DNA of 6,247 nt from Bacteroidales bacterium (GTDB taxonomy: Bacteria; Bacteroidota; Bacteroidia; Bacteroidales; ML635J-15): the NCBI GenBank assembly GCA_007130555.1, contig SLSH01000068.1, forward strand, positions 1-6,247, given 5' to 3'. The notes beneath the pieces were generated by a model. The model had not been told where the DNA came from. It saw only the letters and a list, made by a program, of their open reading frames with translations, and made no database searches. Position numbers and translations under genes: made by a program. This document shows, in pieces, positions 1 to 6,168 of the stretch. The stretch's first letter is position 1. Each line of letters opens with the position of its first letter.

Positions 1-1434
1 AATATCAACGGGAATTATCTCGGGCAGTTTAATTTTACCGTATCTTTCATTCAGTTCAACTAAATTATATTTACCGATTTTAGTATTGTAATATGATTCA
101 ACAGAAGGCGTGGCAGTTCCCGGAACAATATCTGCATTATGAATTTTGGAAAGAACAACAGCAGTATCACGAGCATTGTAACGCGGAGCAGGGTCAGTCT
201 GCTTATAAGAACTGTCATATTCCTCATCAACTATTATCAAACCTAAATCAGTAAACGGTAAAAATATTGATGAACGTGCTCCGAGAACTATCTTTAATTT
301 TTTGTTAAGTACCGACAGATAAACTTCGGCACGTTCGGATTTGGAATATTTTGAATGATAAACACCGATTAATTCGCCGAAATATGATTTAAGCCTGTTG
401 ATTATCTGTGATGTCAGTGCTATTTCGGGCAACAAATACAAAACCGTTTTATTTTCCGACAAAGTTTTTTGAATTAAACGAATATAAATTTCTGTTTTTC
501 CGCTTGATGTTACACCATGTAGCAATACGGGTTTTTGCTCTTTAAAAAAATCAAGTATTTGCTCCATTGCTTTGTTCTGAACGCTTGTCAACTCAAAATC
601 TTTTTTAACAACTGATTTATCTTCAATAATTCTGGAAACTTCTTTTGAGAATAGTTTTATTAAAGACTTCTCTTCAAGAGATTTCAAACTGGATTTAGAA
701 CAACTACATTCGGTTAAAACGGTTTTTTCGGGAATTTCGATAATATCTTTCCCCTCATTTTTACTGATATCCGAAAGATAGGCTAATATTTCATATTGTT
801 TTGAGCCTTGTTTTGATATTTTCTCAAATAATTCTTTATTTTTTTTAACAGAATTTATATCAAAGCCCAGCATATTTATTAATTGAGGTTTAAATCCTTT
901 TTTTACAGACTCGGAAAATTCAACAAGTCCTTTTTCCTGCAATGCTTTAATATGATTTACGGGATTATTAATTCCGCTAAGTCTTGACAATTCGCTTATT
1001 GTAATAGTTTTTTTATTGACAAGAATATTAAAAACCTGTTCCTGTTTTGGAGTCAAACTGATTTTTGTTTCAGCATTTCCCAGAGTAATCTCCGATTCGC
1101 TGTCGGGAATAAAAATTGATGATATTGCGGCATTAAAAACCTCCCCTAACGAACAGCAGTAATACTCCGATATCCATTGCCACAGTTCAAGTTGCAAATT
1201 ATTTACAATGGGCTTATACTCATATACCGACTCAACCGGCTTAATCTCATAATCGTTTTTTTCTTCATTATGTAATCTTACGACAAGCCCCGTATAAAGT
1301 TTTCTTTTACCGAAAGCAACCGTTACTCTTGAACCTGCGGTAATATTTTTCTGATATTCTTCGGGAACAGAATAAGTAAAAGTATTACGCAAAGGTAGCG
1401 GAAGCAATATTTCGGCATACAATACGTCTGTCAT
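1..1434 (-). CDS. priA: Primosomal protein N' (replication restart helicase PriA), C-terminal part missing at window edge
   Basis: PriA is the SF2 3'-5' DNA helicase that recognises stalled forks and starts reloading of the replicative helicase. The frame is open from the ATG at 1434 to the left edge, giving 478 residues. Residues 1-110 form the 3'-DNA-binding domain (begins MTDVLYAEILLPLPL). A winged-helix region lies at about 126-173. The helicase lobe begins near LTSVQ (282-286). Walker A is GVTSSGKTE (307-315), motif Ia is PEIALT (336-341), and GARSSIFLPF follows. Motif II reads DEEY (403-406) where the family has DEEH. The aromatic-rich loop is YKQTDPAPRYNARD, and motif III is GTATPS (439-444) where GSATPS is usual. 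Family members are about 730-830 residues, so the second helicase lobe, the zinc-binding cysteines and the C-terminal domain lie beyond the edge. The ATG is chosen because its N-terminus matches family starts and no in-frame ATG lies just upstream. Identity is secure; full activity is not, because of the motif II change. Confidence 0.96.
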   Translation of the reverse strand, partial: MTDVLYAEILLPLPLRNTFTYSVPEEYQKNITAGSRVTVAFGKRKLYTGLVVRLHNEEKNDYEIKPVESVYEYKPIVNNLQLELWQWISEYYCCSLGEVFNAAISSIFIPDSESEITLGNAETKISLTPKQEQVFNILVNKKTITISELSRLSGINNPVNHIKALQEKGLVEFSESVKKGFKPQLINMLGFDINSVKKNKELFEKISKQGSKQYEILAYLSDISKNEGKDIIEIPEKTVLTECSCSKSSLKSLEEKSLIKLFSKEVSRIIEDKSVVKKDFELTSVQNKAMEQILDFFKEQKPVLLHGVTSSGKTEIYIRLIQKTLSENKTVLYLLPEIALTSQIINRLKSYFGELIGVYHSKYSKSERAEVYLSVLNKKLKIVLGARSSIFLPFTDLGLIIVDEEYDSSYKQTDPAPRYNARDTAVVLSKIHNADIVPGTATPSVESYYNTKIGKYNLVELNERYGKIKLPEIIPVDI

Positions 1435-1561
1435 TTTTTTCAATAAAATTTCATTGCGAATATACAAAGATTGCTTTTTATTATTTAGTAAAATTTCAAA
1501 TAAATTATCAGCACATGATAAAATATTATTATGTTTTTTGGGAATTATGAGTAATTTTGAG

Positions 1562-1597
1562 GTATAAGATTTTAGGTATTACTCCTGATGCTTATAC
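1562..1597. repeat. Perfect 7-bp inverted repeat upstream of priA
   Basis: GTATAAG (1562-1568) is the exact reverse complement of CTTATAC (1591-1597), with a 22-base loop. It sits about 130-160 bases upstream of the priA start. It could be an operator or a remnant of the neighbouring repeat region, but in AT-rich DNA a 7-bp match with a long loop can arise by chance. Confidence 0.3.
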
Positions 1598-1670
1598 AGT
1601 AAACTAAACTGTTCCGACAAACAAACAGCTATATTTTTATTTTATTAAGTAAAGTCTAAACACCACTTCA

Positions 1671-1799
1671 TGTCGCATCAGAGAATTTACGTTAAGAAAA
1701 TCTTTGAGTGCAGCGGTTAAACAGAAAAGCTGTCTGAGTGAAGCGAGTTCTTTTCTGTCAGCAAACGAAAAGATTTTTAGTAAATTCTATGCGGCGACA
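1671..1799. repeat. Nested palindromic intergenic element (REP/MITE-like)
   Basis: The left arm blocks recur as reverse complements in the right arm in the correct order. TGTCG (1671-1675) pairs with CGACA (1795-1799). AGAATTTAC (1682-1690) pairs with GTAAATTCT (1780-1788). AAAATCTTT (1697-1705) pairs with AAAGATTTT (1769-1777). ACAGAAAAG (1721-1729) pairs with CTTTTCTGT (1750-1758). Together they give a long imperfect cruciform or RNA hairpin with a 20-base apical loop (1730-1749). This is too much ordered complementarity to be chance. No transposase and no clear target-site duplication are seen. The similarity may continue weakly outward (left from about 1647, right to about 1842). Likely a non-autonomous mobile or REP-type repeat, or a structured RNA. 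Confidence 0.75.
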
Positions 1800-1810
1800 A
1801 AGTCGTTTTT

Positions 1811-1844
1811 TGATTACTTTTTTTCGACACAAAAAAAGTAATTG
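1811..1844. repeat. Perfect 12-bp hairpin beside the palindromic element
   Basis: ATTACTTTTTTT (1813-1824) and AAAAAAAGTAAT (1831-1842) are exact reverse complements around the six-base loop CGACAC. Two G-U-type pairs (1812/1843 and 1811/1844) extend the stem as RNA. On neither strand is the stem followed by a run of T, so it is not a standard intrinsic terminator. It may still stabilise the 3' end of the ygiQ transcript, or be the outer part of the palindromic element 12 bases away. Confidence 0.7.
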
Positions 1845-1960
1845 CCCGTCCGGCATGAGGACAAGAAAAATATAAATAATAATTTCTCATATACTCTATT
1901 GCAAATCCAAGCAAGCAAAGGGATTTAAAAAAGTTTTGTCATGTATTAAAAAATAAATTA

Positions 1961-3700
1961 TCACTTATACCAAAAAAAATGTCTAATCTGTTTTTTTCGT
2001 TCTTCATTTGTTTTTGCAACAAAAACCGGCTTTTTTGTATATGGGCATTTCCCTGTGTGGTACATTACGGCAGAAAGAGTCATTGGGGTAGGTGTAAATG
2101 CCTGTACCTGTTCAAGTTTAAAACCTAGATCCTTTGTTTCGCCTGCTAATTCTGCCATATCATTTTCGGTACATCCGGGATGAGCAGAAATAAAATAAGG
2201 AACCAATTGCTGATTAAGATTATATCCTGAATTTATTTTATCAAATATTTTTTTAAACTTCCGAAAAATGCCGAAAGAGGGTTTTCTCATTAATTGCAAA
2301 AGTTTTTGCGAAGTATGTTCGGGAGCAACTTTTAATCTGCCCGATACATGATTTTTGATTAATATTTCCACATATTCGCTGTTTTCTTTATCGGTTTGTT
2401 TACTGCCCGTTTCCGCTAAGCATAAATCATATCTTATACCGCTGCCGACAGTAACTTTTTTAATGCCGTTGATTTCAGTGGTTTTTTTATATAATTCCGT
2501 AAGCGGTTTATGCGAACAATTCAGATTTTTGCAAATATCAGGAAAAATACACGAAGCTTTATTACATTTTTCACATAATCTGATATTAATTCCTTTCATT
2601 TTGTACATATTTGCCGTAGGTCCGCCTATATCGGATATATGCCCCTTAAAATCATGCCTTTTTGATATTTTTTCCAGTTCATTTATTATTGATGCTTTGC
2701 TCCTGCTACTGATAAATTTACCCTGATGTGCCGAAATAGTACAAAAACTGCACCCGCCAAAACATCCGCGGTGAATTGTAACGGAATTTTTTATCATTTC
2801 GTAAGCAGGCACAGGCTCTTTTTTATTATATCTCGGATGCGGAAATCCTGTATATGGCAAATTATAAATACTGTCTATTTCTTTTTCGGATAAAACATTT
2901 TCGGGAGGATTTACAATCAGTTTTTTATTATCAACAATCTGGGTAATTCTTTGCCTTGAATTATATTTGTTTGATTCTTTCTCAATTATAATAAAATTTT
3001 CGGCATATTTATTTTTATTCTTCAGGCAGTCTTTGTGGCTGTTCAGAATAATATCGTCAGATTTTAAATCATCCATATCTCCTAAATATGCAATTTGTTT
3101 TATATCAAAAACCTCATAAATATGTCCTGTTTTATCAATGTTTGATGCTATTTCTACAATTGACTTTTCCGCCATTCCGTAGCATAAAATATCGGCTTTT
3201 GAACTATGCAGAATTGTCGGCAATAGTTTATCCTGCCAGTAATCGTAATGAGTAAATCTTCTCATCGAAGCTTCTATTCCTCCGATAATTACGGGAACAT
3301 CGGGAAATAAAGATTTCAGAATGTTTGAATATACCATACTTGCATAATCAGGTCTGAATCCTGCTTTTCCGCCGGGAGTATATGCATCGTCCGAACGTAA
3401 TCTTTTATTTGCGGTATAATGATTTACCATGCTATCCATATTTCCTGCCGAAACTCCGAAAAACAAACGCGGTTTACCGAGTTTTTTAAAATCCCGCAGG
3501 TCATCTTTGCAATTAGGTTGAGGAATAACCGCAACTTTATATCCCGAATCTTCGAGAACACGTGCAATAATGGCAACCCCGAATGCAGGATGGTCAATAT
3601 AAGCATCCCCCGAAATCAGAATTATGTCGGGTTGTTCCCATCCGAAAAATTTTAATTCTTTTTTTGAGCTTGGGAAAGAGATTTTTGCTTTATCCTGCAT
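1961..3700 (-). CDS. ygiQ: YgiQ family radical SAM protein
   Basis: This is a member of the YgiQ family of cytosolic iron-sulfur radical SAM enzymes, whose substrate I do not know to be established. It has 579 residues from the chosen start. The N-terminal domain carries SGDAYIDHPAFG (30-41). The 4Fe-4S/SAM motif is CFGGCSFC, with C313, C317 and C320 in CX3CX2C spacing. A second family-typical cysteine group follows (C376, C379, C384, C390). The later segments GSGIRYD, LKVAPEHTS and ISAHPGC are also conserved. It ends at FFWYK, without the long C-terminal extension of the 739-residue E. coli protein. The frame stays open up to an ATG at 3766, but that start would overlap the upstream gene by 41 bases and add an unrelated 22-residue tail. 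The ATG at 3700 puts family-like sequence right after the start. It lies 25 bases downstream of the secreted-protein gene, so the two are probably co-transcribed. No Shine-Dalgarno is visible. Confidence 0.95.
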   Translation of the reverse strand: MQDKAKISFPSSKKELKFFGWEQPDIILISGDAYIDHPAFGVAIIARVLEDSGYKVAVIPQPNCKDDLRDFKKLGKPRLFFGVSAGNMDSMVNHYTANKRLRSDDAYTPGGKAGFRPDYASMVYSNILKSLFPDVPVIIGGIEASMRRFTHYDYWQDKLLPTILHSSKADILCYGMAEKSIVEIASNIDKTGHIYEVFDIKQIAYLGDMDDLKSDDIILNSHKDCLKNKNKYAENFIIIEKESNKYNSRQRITQIVDNKKLIVNPPENVLSEKEIDSIYNLPYTGFPHPRYNKKEPVPAYEMIKNSVTIHRGCFGGCSFCTISAHQGKFISSRSKASIINELEKISKRHDFKGHISDIGGPTANMYKMKGINIRLCEKCNKASCIFPDICKNLNCSHKPLTELYKKTTEINGIKKVTVGSGIRYDLCLAETGSKQTDKENSEYVEILIKNHVSGRLKVAPEHTSQKLLQLMRKPSFGIFRKFKKIFDKINSGYNLNQQLVPYFISAHPGCTENDMAELAGETKDLGFKLEQVQAFTPTPMTLSAVMYHTGKCPYTKKPVFVAKTNEERKKQIRHFFWYK

Positions 3701-3725
3701 TTGAAAATAAAAAACACATAATGAA

Positions 3726-4364
3726 TTAATAATAAAACGGGGAATAACCGAAAGGTCTTCGGTCAAAGCGATTTATACCTCCATAAAACGGGTTGTAAGA
3801 ATCGTAAAAATTATAATTTCCGAAATTAAAATCTGCATGAATAAATGCATTATCGGTTATTCTGAAATCAAATCCGATATTATGAATTGATGTGCGGTTT
3901 TGTTGTGTTGCGGGATTAACTTCAAAAATTGTTGCTGCTCTGATATTGATATTTTTACTAAGCCGGTATTCCCCTCTGGCAAACATATAATATTGTGCCA
4001 TTTTTTCACCGTAGCTTTGTGTGTGTTCGTTCCATGCAGATTGTGAAGAATTAAAAGATGTATAAGTCATCATTGTACCGACAGTCAGCCGTAATCTTGT
4101 ATCAACATCATAAGAAACATGTGGAGCCATATAACTTGAGAGAAAATTTGTTCCGTATAAATTTGTAAAAGAACTTCCCATACTTATTCCCGTACGAAAC
4201 TTATCTTTTGCCGATAATGAAGGGTATGAACTTAATGAGCTGTTTATTTCAGGATTAAAATAATACAACTCAGACGAAACTTCATCCGTGGACAAATCTT
4301 CGTTTTGTGCATAATTAAATGATACCGAAAACATTAGCAATAATATTACACAAATTTTTAGCAT
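3726..4364 (-). CDS. Secreted, probable outer-membrane beta-barrel protein of unknown function
   Basis: The product has 212 residues, and I do not recognise a named family. The N-terminus is a clear signal peptide: K3, then a hydrophobic stretch to about residue 17, with likely cleavage after NYA at 19-20 and glutamine at the new N-terminus, as is common in Bacteroidota. From about residue 55 the chain has alternating polar and hydrophobic segments rich in Tyr, Phe, Ser and Asn (for example ISMGSSFTNLYG, HVSYDVDTRLRLTVG, GFDFRITDNAFIHADFNFG). This fits antiparallel strands of a small porin-like or OmpA-like barrel. The tail is rich in Tyr, Phe and Gly and ends with FYY, an aromatic C-terminus as in outer-membrane barrels. 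It is the first gene of a probable two-gene transcript with the YgiQ-like gene. The start has no upstream in-frame competitor that would keep the signal peptide. Being a real secreted protein is well supported; the barrel topology is inference. Confidence 0.8.
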   Translation of the reverse strand: MLKICVILLLMFSVSFNYAQNEDLSTDEVSSELYYFNPEINSSLSSYPSLSAKDKFRTGISMGSSFTNLYGTNFLSSYMAPHVSYDVDTRLRLTVGTMMTYTSFNSSQSAWNEHTQSYGEKMAQYYMFARGEYRLSKNINIRAATIFEVNPATQQNRTSIHNIGFDFRITDNAFIHADFNFGNYNFYDSYNPFYGGINRFDRRPFGYSPFYY

Positions 4365-4468
4365 ACTTAATTATTTTTTAATTACACGTAAAAATAATAA
4401 ATTATATTTTAATAACGCATTTTTTTATTATTTCTTATAAAATATCCTAAGATTTAGTTAAAAAAAAT

Positions 4469-4484
4469 AATAATTCAAATTATT
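4469..4484. promoter_or_regulatory. Perfect 16-bp palindrome overlapping the stress-gene -33 box
   Basis: AATAATT (4469-4475) and AATTATT (4478-4484) are exact inverted copies separated by CA. The right half overlaps the -33 box of the promoter at 4482-4513, a suitable place for a repressor or activator site. The sequence is entirely A/T apart from the centre, so chance is possible. Confidence 0.3.
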
Positions 4485-4513
4485 GTAAATATTAATATTA
4501 TTTTATACTTTTG
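4482..4513 (+). promoter_or_regulatory. Bacteroidota-type promoter of the universal stress protein gene
   Basis: ATTG (4482-4485) is a near match to the -33 box TTTG. After 20 bases comes TACTTTTG (4506-4513), a perfect match to the -7 consensus TAnnTTTG. The spacing fits the usual range. Transcription would start near 4519, leaving a leader of about 48 bases before the ATG at 4567. Confidence 0.7.
4488..4499. promoter_or_regulatory. Perfect 12-bp palindrome in the promoter spacer
   Basis: AATATTAATATT reads the same on both strands and lies between the -33 and -7 boxes of the stress-gene promoter. A regulator bound here would block or reshape the promoter. It is pure A/T, so the support is weak. 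Confidence 0.25.
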
Positions 4514-4566
4514 CAATCTATTTTTAATTAACAAATTGTTGTAGTTGAGTTTAAATTTATTTTATT

Positions 4567-5364
4567 ATGAAAAAATGCATTCTTGTACCTTTTGATTTTA
4601 GCAACGAAGCCAATTTTGCTTTGGACCATGCTTATGAGTTAACCAAATTATCCAATACACCTATTCATTTATTGTATGTTGTAAAAAAAGACAGCGATAT
4701 TGAAGAATGGCAATCGGAATTGCAAAAAATTGCAGATAATTTTTCCGAAAAACACAATAATTGCGAAGTTGCTGCTATTGTAAGAGCAGGAAATCTTTTC
4801 AAAGAAATATACGAATACGGTATTGAGGCAAATGCGTATCTGGCAGTTATGGGTACTCATGGTCTTAAAACCATCAACAAAGCAATGAAAGTTATTAAAA
4901 AATTCGTAAGAATTCCGTTTATACTTATTCAAAGACCTGTTATTCACGGAGAATATAATAAAATTTGTGCCCCTATGGGTCCTGATAAAAAATCAAGAGC
5001 AAAATTTTTATGGGTAAAATATCTTTCAAATTTATTTAAAAGTAAAGTTTATATTGCTTACTGTGAAACAAATAATATTGAAAAAAAGGCAGAAATTAAC
5101 AGCAATTTAAAATTTGCGGGCTCTATTTTCGAAAAAGAAGTTATTGATTTTGAAGTTAAACCGCTTCCCGAAAAAGATTTTGCAGATAACTTATATGATT
5201 ATATGGCAGAAATTAAACCTGATATTGTACTGTTTATGACGGATAGTTACAAGGAAAATATCACTAAATTAAAACATGCCAGAAATATCGAACTATACAA
5301 AAAAATCCCTATTATGTGTGTTAATCCGCGAACAGATATAGTTAAATTAGCGGGATTTAATTAG
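4567..5364 (+). CDS. Tandem-domain universal stress protein (UspA family) with degenerate nucleotide-binding loop
   Basis: A cytosolic UspA-family protein of 265 residues with two Usp folds in tandem (about 1-125 and 130-265). Members bind ATP or AMP-like ligands and act in stress survival and signalling. The first domain starts with the typical strand and ligand aspartate, ILVPFDFS (D10). It also has VRAGNLFKEI (72-81) and VMGTHG (94-99). The family motif G-2x-G-9x-G(S/T) is incomplete: after G96 and G99 the chain runs LKTINKAMKVI, with no G(S/T). By my recollection of Bacteroidota Usp proteins it is about five residues shorter there. The second domain ends with IVLFMTDSYKENITKLK and shows no GxxG motif at all. 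It may therefore be a non-ATP-binding or scaffold-type Usp. The ATG at 4567 is right for the fold. It has its own promoter, is divergent from the barrel-protein gene and convergent with the next gene. Family call secure, ligand binding doubtful. Confidence 0.93.
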   Translation: MKKCILVPFDFSNEANFALDHAYELTKLSNTPIHLLYVVKKDSDIEEWQSELQKIADNFSEKHNNCEVAAIVRAGNLFKEIYEYGIEANAYLAVMGTHGLKTINKAMKVIKKFVRIPFILIQRPVIHGEYNKICAPMGPDKKSRAKFLWVKYLSNLFKSKVYIAYCETNNIEKKAEINSNLKFAGSIFEKEVIDFEVKPLPEKDFADNLYDYMAEIKPDIVLFMTDSYKENITKLKHARNIELYKKIPIMCVNPRTDIVKLAGFN

Positions 5365-5410
5365 AATCTGCCTGCCTCGGTTTCCATTACACAATTCACA
5401 GAACAGAAAA

Positions 5411-6064
5411 TTATTGTATAACTATTTTCTCAACAAACTCCCCCTTATCTGTTTGTATATTCAAAACATATTGCCCTTTTGCAATATCAGATATATCAAG
5501 GGCTGCACCGGTTGTGCAAAAAGATTTTATTAATCTGCCGTTTATATCAAACAGTTTTATGCTTTGCATAACCAAATTATAATTGTTTTGAATTTTGATT
5601 TTATTGTTTGCAGGGTTTGGGTAAACTGTAATAATATCTGTTTTATTTTCACTCTTTATGATATTTCCGGAAGAAACAGTAAAATATATAGTATCAATAT
5701 CTGATAAAATATAAGTCGTATCTGTTTCGGTATTGTAATATAAAAAATAATAAAGAGTATAATTTCCTTCACTCAAATTACCGGGATGAACAGTATCTAC
5801 AGAATGACAAATTGCTGTATATTCTCCTATAAAATGATAATTTTCTATGTGAATTATTGTGTCTTCAATGCTTAAATTAAATTCTTCGGAAAAACAAGAA
5901 CCATGCGGAAAAACAGAATAGCAAATAACACTAATTTCATCTGTTGTAACAGGATTAGCAGGAATAATTTTTAAACTGTCTATACCTGAATAGGATTGAC
6001 CACTGGTTTTAATTACAATAAGAAATAAAAACAGCAGGATTTTTGAAATTATTATAATTTTCAT
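5411..6064 (-). CDS. Small secreted protein with type IX secretion C-terminal sorting domain
   Basis: The product has 217 residues. Residues 1-22 are a signal peptide: K2, a hydrophobic run to about 18, cleavage probably after SG with Q23 next. Residues 28-131 form a beta-rich, Ig-like region beginning IDSLKIIPANPVTTDEISV, with three cysteines (C48, C57, C86) that could form a disulphide after export. Residues about 143-217 match the Por/type IX sorting domain (type A): VYPNPANNKI at 147-156, KLFDINGRLIKS at 170-181, GQYVLNIQTDKG at 197-208 and the ending KIVIQ. In this pathway the Sec system exports the protein, then the type IX machinery moves it across the outer membrane and removes the tail, leaving it released or attached to the cell surface. 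The role of the mature domain is unknown. The gene is convergent with the stress-protein gene, with 46 bases between them and no clear hairpin terminator there. The start follows from the signal peptide. Confidence 0.92.
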   Translation of the reverse strand: MKIIIISKILLFLFLIVIKTSGQSYSGIDSLKIIPANPVTTDEISVICYSVFPHGSCFSEEFNLSIEDTIIHIENYHFIGEYTAICHSVDTVHPGNLSEGNYTLYYFLYYNTETDTTYILSDIDTIYFTVSSGNIIKSENKTDIITVYPNPANNKIKIQNNYNLVMQSIKLFDINGRLIKSFCTTGAALDISDIAKGQYVLNIQTDKGEFVEKIVIQ

Positions 6065-6117
6065 ATTTTTTATTTTTATCCATTTTTCATGATTAAAAAA
6101 TTATTACCAATAAAAAC

Positions 6118-6125
6118 CAAATATA
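6118..6125 (-). promoter_or_regulatory. Candidate -7 promoter box for the type IX cargo gene
   Basis: On the minus strand this reads TATATTTG, a perfect TAnnTTTG match, 53 bases upstream of the ATG at 6064. It would give a leader of roughly 45-50 bases. No good -33 TTTG is seen at the right distance, so the call rests on one box in AT-rich DNA. Confidence 0.45.
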
Positions 6126-6160
6126 CTAATTAGTCAATCCTTAAGAACTCATTTTTTCGC

Positions 6161-6168
6161 CAAAAATA
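6161..6168 (-). promoter_or_regulatory. Alternative -7 promoter box further upstream
   Basis: On the minus strand this reads TATTTTTG, also a perfect TAnnTTTG match, about 96 bases upstream of the type IX cargo gene. It lacks a -33 box at the usual spacing and competes with the nearer box at 6118-6125. Confidence 0.3.

Larger units (their letters stand above)
1435..1960. other. 526-base intergenic stretch without a convincing gene
   Basis: This lies between the 3' end of the ygiQ-like gene and the 5' end of priA, both leftward. No frame on either strand combines a start codon with a plausible protein. The longest leftward frame, through the palindrome, has about 46 sense codons, lacks an upstream ATG and is explained by the repeat. 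The contents I can support are an inverted repeat at 1562-1597, the nested palindrome at 1671-1799 and a strong hairpin at 1813-1842. The part nearest priA (1435-1560) should hold its promoter, but I found no clean TAnnTTTG box there. The closest match is TTTATTTG, ending at 1497 on the minus strand, with one mismatch. Confidence 0.8.

Noticed and set aside
1670..1790. Leftward open frame of about 46 sense codons across the palindrome
   Set aside because: It has no upstream start codon, and its sequence is accounted for by the inverted repeat arms.
1794..1811. CGAC-AAA-GTCG followed by six T, resembling a plus-strand intrinsic terminator
   Set aside because: The stem is only four strong pairs, no plus-strand gene lies upstream, and the CGAC half is already part of the palindromic element.
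1903..1926. AAATCC / GGATTT hairpin downstream of the YgiQ-like gene
   Set aside because: The stem is only 6 bp with a 12-base loop, and no T-run follows in the direction of transcription.
2355..2726. Plus-strand open frame of 123 codons
   Set aside because: It lies wholly antisense to the conserved coding sequence of the YgiQ-like gene and has no recognisable features.
3419..3655. Open frames on both strands inside the YgiQ-like gene (also 3424-3606)
   Set aside because: They are shadows of the real gene in other frames, without motifs or promoter.
3701..3766. 22-residue N-terminal extension of the YgiQ protein
   Set aside because: It overlaps the end of the upstream gene and has no family-like sequence. 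The ATG at 3700 fits the family.
4476..4482. Possible minus-strand -7 box (TAATTTG) for the membrane-protein gene
   Set aside because: It is one base short of TAnnTTTG, lacks a -33 partner, and would leave a leader over 100 bases long.
4669..4947. Minus-strand open frame of 92 codons opposite the stress-protein gene
   Set aside because: It is antisense to a clear UspA-family gene, with no independent support.
5365..5410. Terminator expected between the convergent genes
   Set aside because: I found no stem with a T-tract in these 46 bases.
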